Source of the DNA: Planctomycetales bacterium
Lineage (GTDB): Bacteria; Planctomycetota; Planctomycetia; Isosphaerales; Isosphaeraceae
Length of the DNA: 64,000 bases
Direction: 5' to 3'
Assembly (NCBI GenBank): GCA_027449865.1
Contig: DAIDKV010000033.1
Location: 1 to 64,000 of the forward strand
Shown here: piece after piece, positions 49,285 to 57,660 of the stretch
Layout: each line of letters opens with the position of its first letter
Position numbering within the stretch: position 1 is the stretch's first letter
Made by a program: the position numbers and the translations under genes
The notes under the pieces: model-generated
Database searches by the model: none
Told to the model about the DNA's origin: nothing
What the model saw: the letters and a program-made list of their open reading frames with translations, nothing else

Positions 49285-51927
49285 TCAGAACATCGGGCGA
49301 TAGCCGAGGAATCGACGCCAGGCTGCTCCCACAGGGAAAGCCAGCATCCCGAAGACGATCAGCCCCATCGCCCCCTGCGACCCGCCCTCCACGAAGCCGT
49401 ACGAGTGCAGGCCGACTCCCAGCAGGAAGTTGACTCCATACCAGGCCATCACCACGGAGAGGAAGCAGAAGACCGACGCGAACACAAGCCAGAATGTATT
49501 GACCCACCCGGCGAATCGGCCATGGAGCGGAATCAGGTAAACCAGCAGCGTGATCAGGGCCCAGACCTCCTTCGGGTCCCAGCCCCAGAACCGGCCCCAC
49601 GAGTAATCGGCCCAGACTCCGCCGAGGATCGTCCCGGCCGCGATCAGAAGGACACCGACCTGCATCGTCCGATAGATGAAGGTGGAGAGGGGCTTGATCC
49701 GCGAAGCCGTGCGCTGCATGGCCTCGCCCCGGGCGTCGAGCTTGATCCGGTTGGCGGTCTCCAGCGCCCGGATCTCCGCGACGGTCGGCTTCACGCCAGC
49801 CGGGCGAGTGGGCGACAGGTGCGATGTCGGCAGGTCGGCGTGGGCGTCTTCCTGGGTATCGCCTCGGAAGGCAGCCCGGCCGATCAGCTCGCCCGCAATC
49901 GCGAGGACGGCGGCCAGCGTCAACGCCTCGCCGAACAAACCCATAATCGCAAAAGCATAAAAGAGCGCATTCGACATCATCCAGTCGGAGCCGAAGCGGC
50001 CGTCGGCCGCGGCGGCGCCCGCGGCACCCGAGGTCATCAGGATCAGGCCCGGCACCATCGGCAGCACCAGTTCGCCGAGCTTAGGCGTTCTCCGATAGGT
50101 CGCGGTCAGGTAGTGGACCGTCGCGATCAGACCGAGCATCCAGGCCAGGGCGAAGGCCGCATAGCTGGAGACCTCCGTCAACACATGAATCGTCAACCAG
50201 AGGTTGCTTCGGAGAACGGGTTGAAGCCCCTTGATGCTTGGGTCGAGCAGCGGAACGTTTGCCGCGGTGATCGTCCCGAGCATCGCGACCGCCGCTCCCG
50301 AGAGGCCCATGTAGACCTGCCGATAGATCAGCTCGAAGACCAGCGAGAGCACGGCGGCGACCAGGGCGACCCAGATCACCGTCTCGTACATGTTGGTCAC
50401 GGGCGCCCAGCCCGAGATCCGGATGCGGAGAAAGAAGCCGTAGATCTCGGTCGCGATCCCGGTGGCGAGGCCCGCCATCCCCAGCCAGTACGTCCCCTTG
50501 CCAGCCTTGTGGACCCACGAACCCGCCGACGTTGTCGACAGCATCGCCAGACTCAGGACCAGGAACAGAAGCCCCGCACCGTAGTCAAAGGGAGCGAGCC
50601 AGAACGGGTTGATCGCATTGAAGCTTGTCTCACGCTCGATTCGTGCAACCGTCGGGTAGCTCTTCGAGGCGGCTTCACCCAGCGAACGGGCCGAGTTCAA
50701 AAAGCCCTCGGCGGCGCCTGGGTCGGCGTGCCCGGGCGCGTCGAGTTCGGCCCGCTCCAGTTTCCGATACGCGTCGAGAAAGCCGCGGACGAGGTCGTCG
50801 CGATAACCGGCCGAGGCCAGAACCTCGGGCTTCTCCTTCAGGATCGTCTTGAGCGGAACCCAGGTCGAGCTATCGCGGAGCCAGTCCGAGAACTTCTCGT
50901 CGGCCTTTGCGTCCTCGCCTGGGGTCTTGTGGTCGTCGCGAGGGATCAGGTTCCAGTAAGTGTCGAGCGCCTTGAGGGCGTCGAGCTGCATCGGCGAGAG
51001 GCCCTCGATGCTCTCCTTGCCACGGACGACCTTGATCGTCTCCGCCGTGAAGGCAAGGTAATGCGCGTCGATGGGTCGGGGCTCGATCAGGATCACGCCG
51101 GCCGTCGACATCCGGTCGCCGCTGTAGGCGGTGTAGGTCATCAGCCGTCGAGCGGCCTCGACCCCGCGCCGCTCGAGCTCGCTCGGTCGATCGGCCGAGT
51201 GGGGATCTTCCTCGAAGCGCTCGATCTTGTCGCCGGTGGTGGAGGCCCATTCCATGAAGGGCATGGGTGTCCCGCGCGGGCCGATGATCGTGGCCTCGCG
51301 CAGCTCACGGGGAGCGAGCCACTTGTGCTCCTCGGTCAGCTTGGCGGCGAGCTCGGCAAGGCTTTCGCGGTCCTCGGCCGGCAGCTTCGAGCCGCGGAGA
51401 TACATCGAGAGCGCCGAGGCCGTCGGCTCGGGGTCGGCGGCGATCATCCGAAGGCTCGACTTCTCACCCTCTGGCGTGCTGGACTTCGCCGCGATCGCCC
51501 CGGCCCGGGTCGAGAGCGTTCCAGCCACCAGGGCGCGGCGAAGCGGCAGGTAATCGACCAGGAGAAACGGCTGCTCATCCCAGTATTCGGGCTGAACCGT
51601 CCAGCCGAGGAAGGCGCCCACCGGGCCCCACTTCTGGATCTTCTCCTCGCCGCCCGTCGCATTCGAGGAGCCGAGGATCTTCGCGACCTCGTCGCGCGGG
51701 TCACGGAGTTTGATGGTCTCCCGGCCGAAGATCTGCTTGACCTCCTCACGGGCGACGGTGTCAAACGGCTTGATCCGCCCCTGGTGCATCACGGGAATCT
51801 CGCCGATCCGCTCATAAGCGCGGCCGACGCCCAGCGTCTCGGCGGTCTCGTCGGCGCGGGCGGCCAGGCCCGTCGCCATCGCGAGGGACAGGGCCAGGCG
51901 GCTGATCGGAGTGGCAAAGCGTCGCAT
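49285..51927 (-). CDS. ccsA: Cytochrome c biogenesis protein CcsA (System II) with large N-terminal domain
   Basis: An 880-residue membrane protein. The C-terminal 430 residues are CcsA: GWAPVTNMYETVIWVALVAA, LTIHVLTEVSSYAAFALAWM, and the heme-handling WWD-type signature WGRFWGWDPKEVWALITLLV with flanking His. About ten membrane helices are expected. The first 450 residues follow a signal-like start (MRRFATPISRLALSLAMATG) and form a soluble, probably extracytoplasmic domain that ordinary CcsA proteins (about 320 residues) lack; this long form is typical of planctomycetes. With ResB it delivers heme and ligates it to CxxCH apocytochromes. GGAGG lies seven bases before ATG 51927. resB lies 48 bp upstream on the same strand. 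Confidence 0.93.
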   Translation of the reverse strand: MRRFATPISRLALSLAMATGLAARADETAETLGVGRAYERIGEIPVMHQGRIKPFDTVAREEVKQIFGRETIKLRDPRDEVAKILGSSNATGGEEKIQKWGPVGAFLGWTVQPEYWDEQPFLLVDYLPLRRALVAGTLSTRAGAIAAKSSTPEGEKSSLRMIAADPEPTASALSMYLRGSKLPAEDRESLAELAAKLTEEHKWLAPRELREATIIGPRGTPMPFMEWASTTGDKIERFEEDPHSADRPSELERRGVEAARRLMTYTAYSGDRMSTAGVILIEPRPIDAHYLAFTAETIKVVRGKESIEGLSPMQLDALKALDTYWNLIPRDDHKTPGEDAKADEKFSDWLRDSSTWVPLKTILKEKPEVLASAGYRDDLVRGFLDAYRKLERAELDAPGHADPGAAEGFLNSARSLGEAASKSYPTVARIERETSFNAINPFWLAPFDYGAGLLFLVLSLAMLSTTSAGSWVHKAGKGTYWLGMAGLATGIATEIYGFFLRIRISGWAPVTNMYETVIWVALVAAVLSLVFELIYRQVYMGLSGAAVAMLGTITAANVPLLDPSIKGLQPVLRSNLWLTIHVLTEVSSYAAFALAWMLGLIATVHYLTATYRRTPKLGELVLPMVPGLILMTSGAAGAAAADGRFGSDWMMSNALFYAFAIMGLFGEALTLAAVLAIAGELIGRAAFRGDTQEDAHADLPTSHLSPTRPAGVKPTVAEIRALETANRIKLDARGEAMQRTASRIKPLSTFIYRTMQVGVLLIAAGTILGGVWADYSWGRFWGWDPKEVWALITLLVYLIPLHGRFAGWVNTFWLVFASVFCFLSVVMAWYGVNFLLGVGLHSYGFVEGGSQGAMGLIVFGMLAFPVGAAWRRFLGYRPMF

Positions 51928-51975
51928 CGGCAATCCTCCAGGGGCCCCTTCGGCCGCCACTGGTCCTCTTCGGGA

Positions 51976-54108
51976 TCAGAGCTGTTCGGCCTTCTCGTCC
52001 GGCTTGCGGGAAGTCTCGACGACCTCGGTGGCCGAGCGGGCCGAGGCCCGCTCACGCTCCTTCTTGCCGCCGTCGGTAAACACTCCCGCTCTCATGTAAA
52101 ATTGAACAAACGTGCCTACCACTACGAGCAGACAACCCAGGTAGATGATCGGACGCCCGGGGTTGGTGGCGACCTGAAAGACCGACTGGAACCGGCCCGT
52201 CGATCGGCCTGTCTGGGGGTCGACATCGGGCTGGTATCGCATCTGGTAAAAGGTGTAGCCGTTGTGATCCATCGGGTGATTCATCTCGATGAGGTGTTCC
52301 TCATCGTGAAGACCGGCGACCTTGTCGGTCAGCAGGACCTTGCTCTCGAACTTCGTCGGCTGCGGGGTCCCCGGCTCGAAGCCGACTTCAAAGTCCTTGA
52401 GTTTCAGCTCGAAGCCCAGCGGCTTGCGGTCGGCGTCAAAGGCCAACGCGTAGGGGCCGCCCTTGAAGGTGACGAACTCGGGCCTCGGCTGGTCGAGCCC
52501 CGTCGAGCGGCGGAGCCAGACCTCCTTCGTCTCCTCGCCCACGGTCATCTCGACCCGACAGGCGGCGATCCCCTGGTCCATCTTGCCGGCGGGCAGCTCG
52601 ACCGGCACGCAGACCTCTCGCTCCGCGCCCGAGGGCAAATACTCAGGAACGGCGAAGCTGATCGTCATCGGCATGTTGGGCGTCCCACCAAAGGCGACAA
52701 TCGGTTCGCCCTTCTTCAGCGGCCCAGCCGCCCTCAACTCGCCGAGCCCCCCCTCCTTCGCACGGCCAAAGATCCGGTAATACAGCCTCTGATCGGGCCC
52801 GGCCAGCACATCGATCTCGCCGAACCGGCCGTTCGTCTTCGGGTCGATCGACGGTCGGACGATGTAATGGATCAAGGCCAGGGGAGCCGGCGGCTTTGCA
52901 TCCTTCTCGCTCGGCGGGATCACGTTCGGCATCCGGGGCAGGTTCGCCATCGCCATGTGCGTGACCTCCTCGGCCTTCCCCTTCCGAATCTTGAAAACCG
53001 CGAGAGGGACAGGATCGGGCCCCATCACCCGGTCGAGCCCGCGCTCCTGGGTCGGGAAGTCCAGAATCTCGGCGAGCGTCACGGAGAGATCGCTCTCCGG
53101 CAGGGTGGTGGTCTTGCCCACCTGCCCGTCGAGCGGCCAGTCGTGAACGCGGGGCTTGCCGGCCAGATCCTCGTATCGAAACCGGGCAACGCCCCGGGGT
53201 CCGTTCCCGGCCGGCGGTTCGAGGAAGTCCTTGACCAGATCGGGATGATCGACGGCCGAAAAGCTCACCAACGCCGGCGCTGCCCGCATCGGCTCCCGAA
53301 CCGCCTTGAAAAAGCGGGAGTCCGTGAGGAACCATTGACTCTCGTCATTGGGAAAGGCGTCGCGAGCCTCGGGCATGCCCGGGGCCTTGAACAGAACCCG
53401 TATCCGGGCCATCGGCGTCCCGTTCGCCGACTCAACGTGCTCGGTCGCCGGCATCGATGCCGCGAGAAATTCCTTCGCCACGATCCGGAACGGGTCGTCG
53501 GCCCTCGTCAAAACCTCGTCCGTCGAGTTCCACGAAAGCCCTGGCACGAACGCCTTGAGCCGGCCGACCAGCCCCGACGGTCTCGGATGTCCTGGGCCCC
53601 ACGAGAACGAGCCTGGCAAGAACGGCACCACATATTCACGGGTGAACTGCTGCGTGTGCGGGTCGACCTGCCAGACCCGGAGGACCGGGTGATCCATCCG
53701 CACCAGCTCGCTCCGAACGTCGCCCTCCAGCATCCCGACCTGTCCCTCGTCGGAGGTCCGGACACTGTAGTAAGAACCGATCAAAATGGTGATCAGCCCG
53801 GCATGCGTAATGACAAAACCCGTCTGACGCTTCTTCCAGGGAAATCGTATCAAAGCAGCGCAGAGGATGTTGATCCCGAGAAATGCGAGCAAAATGGCGA
53901 AGCCGGGCCCTCGGTAGATGTATTCATTGACGGCCGCGGTGCCATACCACTTCTCGAAGAAGGTGGCATAGGCGAGCGTCCCCGCGAGTGCGGAGAGCGT
54001 GAGAACCGCCAGCTTCAACGAGGCGAGAAACCGATAGATCACGTCGAAATCATGGCCGATTCGATCGGTGATCGAGGGCGGAGAATTCTTCTTGACGGCA
54101 GTGGCCAT
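51976..54108 (-). CDS. resB: ResB-like cytochrome c biogenesis protein (System II)
   Basis: A 710-residue partner of CcsA in heme transfer to c-type apocytochromes. N-terminal helices: LASLKLAVLTLSALAGTLAY (with the family's LASLKLAV start), GPGFAILLAFLGINILCAAL and FVITHAGLITILIGSYYSV, with TGFVITHAG carrying a conserved His. A large extracytoplasmic domain follows (about 140-650). Near the end HLIEMNHPMDHNGYTFYQM is a classical ResB motif, followed by the last helix (PIIYLGCLLVVVGTFVQFYM). ATG 54108 (MATAVKKNSPP) is used. The gene directly precedes ccsA and follows a sigma factor fused to a predicted c-type cytochrome domain. Confidence 0.93.
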   Translation of the reverse strand: MATAVKKNSPPSITDRIGHDFDVIYRFLASLKLAVLTLSALAGTLAYATFFEKWYGTAAVNEYIYRGPGFAILLAFLGINILCAALIRFPWKKRQTGFVITHAGLITILIGSYYSVRTSDEGQVGMLEGDVRSELVRMDHPVLRVWQVDPHTQQFTREYVVPFLPGSFSWGPGHPRPSGLVGRLKAFVPGLSWNSTDEVLTRADDPFRIVAKEFLAASMPATEHVESANGTPMARIRVLFKAPGMPEARDAFPNDESQWFLTDSRFFKAVREPMRAAPALVSFSAVDHPDLVKDFLEPPAGNGPRGVARFRYEDLAGKPRVHDWPLDGQVGKTTTLPESDLSVTLAEILDFPTQERGLDRVMGPDPVPLAVFKIRKGKAEEVTHMAMANLPRMPNVIPPSEKDAKPPAPLALIHYIVRPSIDPKTNGRFGEIDVLAGPDQRLYYRIFGRAKEGGLGELRAAGPLKKGEPIVAFGGTPNMPMTISFAVPEYLPSGAEREVCVPVELPAGKMDQGIAACRVEMTVGEETKEVWLRRSTGLDQPRPEFVTFKGGPYALAFDADRKPLGFELKLKDFEVGFEPGTPQPTKFESKVLLTDKVAGLHDEEHLIEMNHPMDHNGYTFYQMRYQPDVDPQTGRSTGRFQSVFQVATNPGRPIIYLGCLLVVVGTFVQFYMRAGVFTDGGKKERERASARSATEVVETSRKPDEKAEQL

Positions 54109-54240
54109 GGAATCGCACCTACCCGGGGGCGAGGAGTACACAAGGGAGGAGACGGCGGCGGGATGAATCGATCTACCCGGCATCGTGTCGATCGTCGCTG
54201 GCATTTTAGTCGGAGGCCCTCGATCGGGCCAGATCCTCGA

Positions 54241-55512
54241 TCAAACCGACGCGGCGATCGGCCCGGCGCGCGGTCCTCGAGGTCGATCATCGGCCTCATC
54301 TCTCGGCAGATACGAACGATGCAACCCGCAAGGCCCCGCCTCCTGAATCATGACGACGGCACCGTTACCTTTGTTCGATCCGATCGGCGGCTGGTGATGG
54401 GATTCGCCCGCGAGCAAGACCGGTCGAACGGTCATCGCATCCTGGCGAATGCCTCGCCTCGGCGCCTCGGAACGGCGGCGCACCGGGCGCCACAAAACCC
54501 CAACTCTCGTGGGTTCTGCCTCCTTTCGGAAGGCGGAGTGACATCGAACGCAACTGGCGTCCAGCCGTCGGGCGGCGGCGAGCATCGAGGGAGAATCCGA
54601 GAGGTCGCAGGCCCGCTCCAGGTCAGCCGCAGCCTCCGACATCTCGTGGGCGAGCCGGTCCCAGAGCGGTCCCGAGCCGTCCGTCTGAGCACCGTGAATC
54701 CGACGACCAGCCTCCGCCGCCGCCCGGGCAGCGGGCCTCAGCTTCTCAACATCCGGATTCGCCATCTCACCTCTCGCGACCGCGGCGAGAACCGAACCGT
54801 AACCGACCACTCCGTCCTTCCCATCACCAAGGGCCGACATGATCGTCCGAACCTTCGAGGGCGACTCAAATCGATCGAAACCCAGCCGAATCGTCGTCGC
54901 GATCGCGACCAGCCCGATCAAACCGATCGCAACGCCCCGAATCGTCAGCCGATCGCGGAGCATCGACCGGGCCCGGTCCAGCCGCCTCGACATCGAACCG
55001 GCCGGCCACCCCAGCCGACGCGCGGCCTCCTCCCTCGTCTGCCCCTCCAGGTCGCAGAGAACCACCGGCGCCCGATACTTCTCGGGAAGCTGCCGCAACG
55101 CCTCGTCGATCGCCGTCCGAAGATCCCGACGGTCCACCTCGAACGATGGCTCCACGCGCGGATGATACCGCTCAGGCAATTGCCCGTCGAACTGACCGGG
55201 GAGGGTGGAGACCGGGGTCTCCCGGGCACGTCGGCGGGCCGTTCCCGATCGGGCGTGCAGGGCAAGCCGTCGAGCGACGTCGTCGATCCAGGGGATCACG
55301 GATTCGCTCCAGTCGATCCCGCCGGCCTTGCGGGCGAGAACCAGGAACGTGGCCTGGCGGACGTCCTCGATCTCGTGTTCGTCCCGGAGGATGCGTCGAC
55401 AGATCCGCTCGACCCGGGGACCGTGCCGGCGGACCAGGGCCGCAAACGCCGCCTCTTCGCGAGCGTGGACGAACCGATCCAGCAAGGCCGCGTCACTCGG
55501 GGTCTCGACCAT
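54241..55512 (-). CDS. ECF sigma factor fused to a membrane-anchored cytochrome c'-like domain
   Basis: A 423-residue protein starting at ATG 55512. Residues 1-190 are an ECF sigma factor: region 2 with EIEDVRQATFLVLARKAGG and WIDDVARRLALHAR, region 4 with RQLPEKYRAPVVLCDLEGQT and EEAARRLGWPAGSMSRRLDR. A membrane helix follows at about 194-211 (VAIGLIGLVAIATTIRLGF). Residues 215-333 are predicted helical, rich in Ala and Arg, and end with RRLDASCVRCHSAFRK, the CxxCH heme site (321-325) in the C-terminal position typical of cytochrome c'. The last 90 residues have no recognised fold. Heme would be attached outside the membrane while the sigma domain faces the cytoplasm. The genes for heme attachment (resB, ccsA) lie just downstream, and a PSCyt1/DUF1592 gene is divergent. 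Redox or gas sensing is inferred. Confidence 0.85.
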   Translation of the reverse strand: MVETPSDAALLDRFVHAREEAAFAALVRRHGPRVERICRRILRDEHEIEDVRQATFLVLARKAGGIDWSESVIPWIDDVARRLALHARSGTARRRARETPVSTLPGQFDGQLPERYHPRVEPSFEVDRRDLRTAIDEALRQLPEKYRAPVVLCDLEGQTREEAARRLGWPAGSMSRRLDRARSMLRDRLTIRGVAIGLIGLVAIATTIRLGFDRFESPSKVRTIMSALGDGKDGVVGYGSVLAAVARGEMANPDVEKLRPAARAAAEAGRRIHGAQTDGSGPLWDRLAHEMSEAAADLERACDLSDSPSMLAAARRLDASCVRCHSAFRKEAEPTRVGVLWRPVRRRSEAPRRGIRQDAMTVRPVLLAGESHHQPPIGSNKGNGAVVMIQEAGPCGLHRSYLPRDEADDRPRGPRAGPIAASV

Positions 55513-55677
55513 GGAACAAGGGCTCCTTCGGGGGCGTCTGGCCGCCTCCTCTATTTGATAATGCCGGGGACCCTCACCGCCAGATGCATTTTTCCTTCGA
55601 ATTTCGAGAACTCGACAAAAACCCGCCAACACTACCCCACCTTCCTGCCGTTGACTCCAACATCGAGGAGCGATAGC

Positions 55678-57660
55678 GTGGATGCCATTCGGATTCGATT
55701 GGTGACGAAGCGAGAAACCAGGATGTGTTGGAAGTCGAGGCGGATTCGAGCCTGGATTCTTCTGGTCGGCGTCTTCGGATCGGCTGTGGGTGGTGTTCGG
55801 GGCGACGACCTGCCGGACCGCTACCGGCGTGAGGTCCTGCCGATTCTCAACCGGGCCTGTGTGGGATGTCACGGCGAATCGAAGCGGGAAGGTGGCCTGA
55901 GCCTTCTCGGGCCCGACGACCCTGCCCTGGCGGTGGCCCGGCGCGGGGTCTGGAAGCGGGTTCGGGATCGTGTCGAGGAGGGCGAGATGCCGCCCGACGA
56001 CGCGGAGACGCCCCTCCTCGATTCTGACCGGAAGACCTTACTCGCCTGGATCTCTGATGCGATGGCCGCCAGAATCGCTCGATCGGTCCGCGACCCTGGG
56101 CCGTCGGTCCTCCGGCGACTGACCCGTGGCGAATACGTCCGGACCGTCGGTGACCTCCTCTCCATCGAGAAGGGTGACCTCGAACGGCTCGACCTACCGG
56201 AGGACGACCCAGGCGACCACTTCGAGAACCTCGGTGCCTCGCTCAGCCTGGCACCAACGACCCTGGAGCGCTACTTCGACGCCGCGGATCGAGTCGCGGC
56301 GATGGTCTTCGGCAACGGCTGGTACGCCAGGGGTTCGCGAGATCGATTGATGCCGGTCCGACCGGCGCCGAACCGTCCGGAGCGCGAGGCGGCCCGTGCC
56401 TCACTGGCGAGGTTCCTCCGCCGCGCCCATCGACGTCCACCCGATCCGACCGAGATCGACCGGCTCCTCATCTTCTTCGATCGAGAGAAGGCGCGAGGCG
56501 CGCCGTTTGAAGAGGCGATGCGAGCCCTCCTCAAACCCATCCTGATCTCGCCCCGGTTCCTCTTCCGGATTGAGCAGGATCGGCCGGCCCTGGACGGATC
56601 GCGGTCCGTCACCGTGGACGACGACGAACTGGCCGCCCGGCTCTCCTACTTCCTCTGGGGAACGATGCCCGACGAGACCCTCAACCAGCTTGCCGACCGC
56701 GGCAAGTTGACCTCGGATCCCGCCGCGCTGGAGGCCGAGGTCCGGCGGATGCTCGGTGACAACAGGGCTCAAACCCTCTCGAAGGTCTTCGCCGCGCAGT
56801 GGGTCCAGCTTGATAGAATGCGGACGGCCCGTCCCTCACAGGAGTTCTTTCCCCGGTTCCACGCTGGGATCAAGCAGGCGATGGTCGAGGAAGTCTGGGC
56901 GTTCTTCGATCACCTGCGAGTCGACGACAGACCCGTCACTGAAATCATCGACTGCAATTATGCTTTCGCGAATGAGGAACTGGCCCGGTATTACGGAATC
57001 AAGGGGATTTCCGGCGGGAAAATGCAAAAGGTCGCTATCGGCCCCTCGGACCATCGCGGTGGGCTGCTGGGCATGGGGGCGGTACTGGCCTCGACCTCGC
57101 ACACGTTCCGAACCAGCCCCACCCTGCGGGGGAAATATGTGCTGGAGGTGTTGCTCGGAACGCCTCCGCCGCCCCCTCCGGCAAATGTGGGCCTCCTCAA
57201 GGACGACGCCCCGCTGGGCAAGGGCCGCGAGGTGACCACCTTTCGGGAGAAGATGGCCCAGCATGCGAGCTCTGCCTCGTGCGCCGGTTGTCATCGCAAG
57301 ATCGATCCCATCGGCTTCGCCCTGGAGAATTACGACGCGGCCGGTGCCTGGCGCGAATCGACCCGAGACCGGCCGCTCGATCTTTCGGGCGTTCTACCAA
57401 CAGGCGAGCGGATCGAGGGGATCGATGGGCTGAAGCGCGTTCTGAAGGCTCGACGCGACCAGGTCGTCGAGAACCTCGTGGCACGGATGCTGGAATATGC
57501 CCTGGGCCGGAAGCTGACCGACGAGGATGAGCCGACGGTCCGCGAAATCCGAGAAATGTCGGCACGTTCCGAGTATCGGTATTCGTCGATCGTACTGGAA
57601 GTTGTCCGGAGCGTGCCATTCCAATGTCGGCGGCCCACGGGTCGGGAGGTCGTCCAATGA
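55678..57660 (+). CDS. Planctomycete cytochrome protein PSCyt1-DUF1587-1595-1592-1588-1585
   Basis: A 660-residue exported protein. After a signal segment (IRAWILLVGVFGSAVGGVRG) comes PSCyt1 with the heme motif CVGCH (LPILNRACVGCHGESKREGG). Then DUF1587 (LRRLTRGEYVRTVGDLL), DUF1595 (FLRRAHRRPPDPTEIDRLL), DUF1592 (DDELAARLSYFLWGTMPDET), DUF1588 (GGLLGMGAVLASTSHTFRTS, and CAGCHRKIDPIGFALENYDA with a second CxxCH), and DUF1585 (LVARMLEYALGRKLTDED). GTG 55678 is favoured by GAGGAG seven bases upstream; ATG 55723 is the alternative. These proteins are a planctomycete hallmark and are thought to be periplasmic; their reaction is unproven. The stop overlaps the DUF1552 start by four bases. Confidence 0.93.
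   Translation: MDAIRIRLVTKRETRMCWKSRRIRAWILLVGVFGSAVGGVRGDDLPDRYRREVLPILNRACVGCHGESKREGGLSLLGPDDPALAVARRGVWKRVRDRVEEGEMPPDDAETPLLDSDRKTLLAWISDAMAARIARSVRDPGPSVLRRLTRGEYVRTVGDLLSIEKGDLERLDLPEDDPGDHFENLGASLSLAPTTLERYFDAADRVAAMVFGNGWYARGSRDRLMPVRPAPNRPEREAARASLARFLRRAHRRPPDPTEIDRLLIFFDREKARGAPFEEAMRALLKPILISPRFLFRIEQDRPALDGSRSVTVDDDELAARLSYFLWGTMPDETLNQLADRGKLTSDPAALEAEVRRMLGDNRAQTLSKVFAAQWVQLDRMRTARPSQEFFPRFHAGIKQAMVEEVWAFFDHLRVDDRPVTEIIDCNYAFANEELARYYGIKGISGGKMQKVAIGPSDHRGGLLGMGAVLASTSHTFRTSPTLRGKYVLEVLLGTPPPPPPANVGLLKDDAPLGKGREVTTFREKMAQHASSASCAGCHRKIDPIGFALENYDAAGAWRESTRDRPLDLSGVLPTGERIEGIDGLKRVLKARRDQVVENLVARMLEYALGRKLTDEDEPTVREIREMSARSEYRYSSIVLEVVRSVPFQCRRPTGREVVQ

Noticed and set aside
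45406-57660. A stop-free plus-strand frame of 4,084 codons across about 12 kb
   Set aside because: Up to 55677 it is the codon-aligned antisense of five genuine minus-strand genes that happen to share one frame and almost never use TTA, CTA or TCA codons, so stops cannot appear opposite them. Only the last 661 codons (55678-57660) are a real gene.
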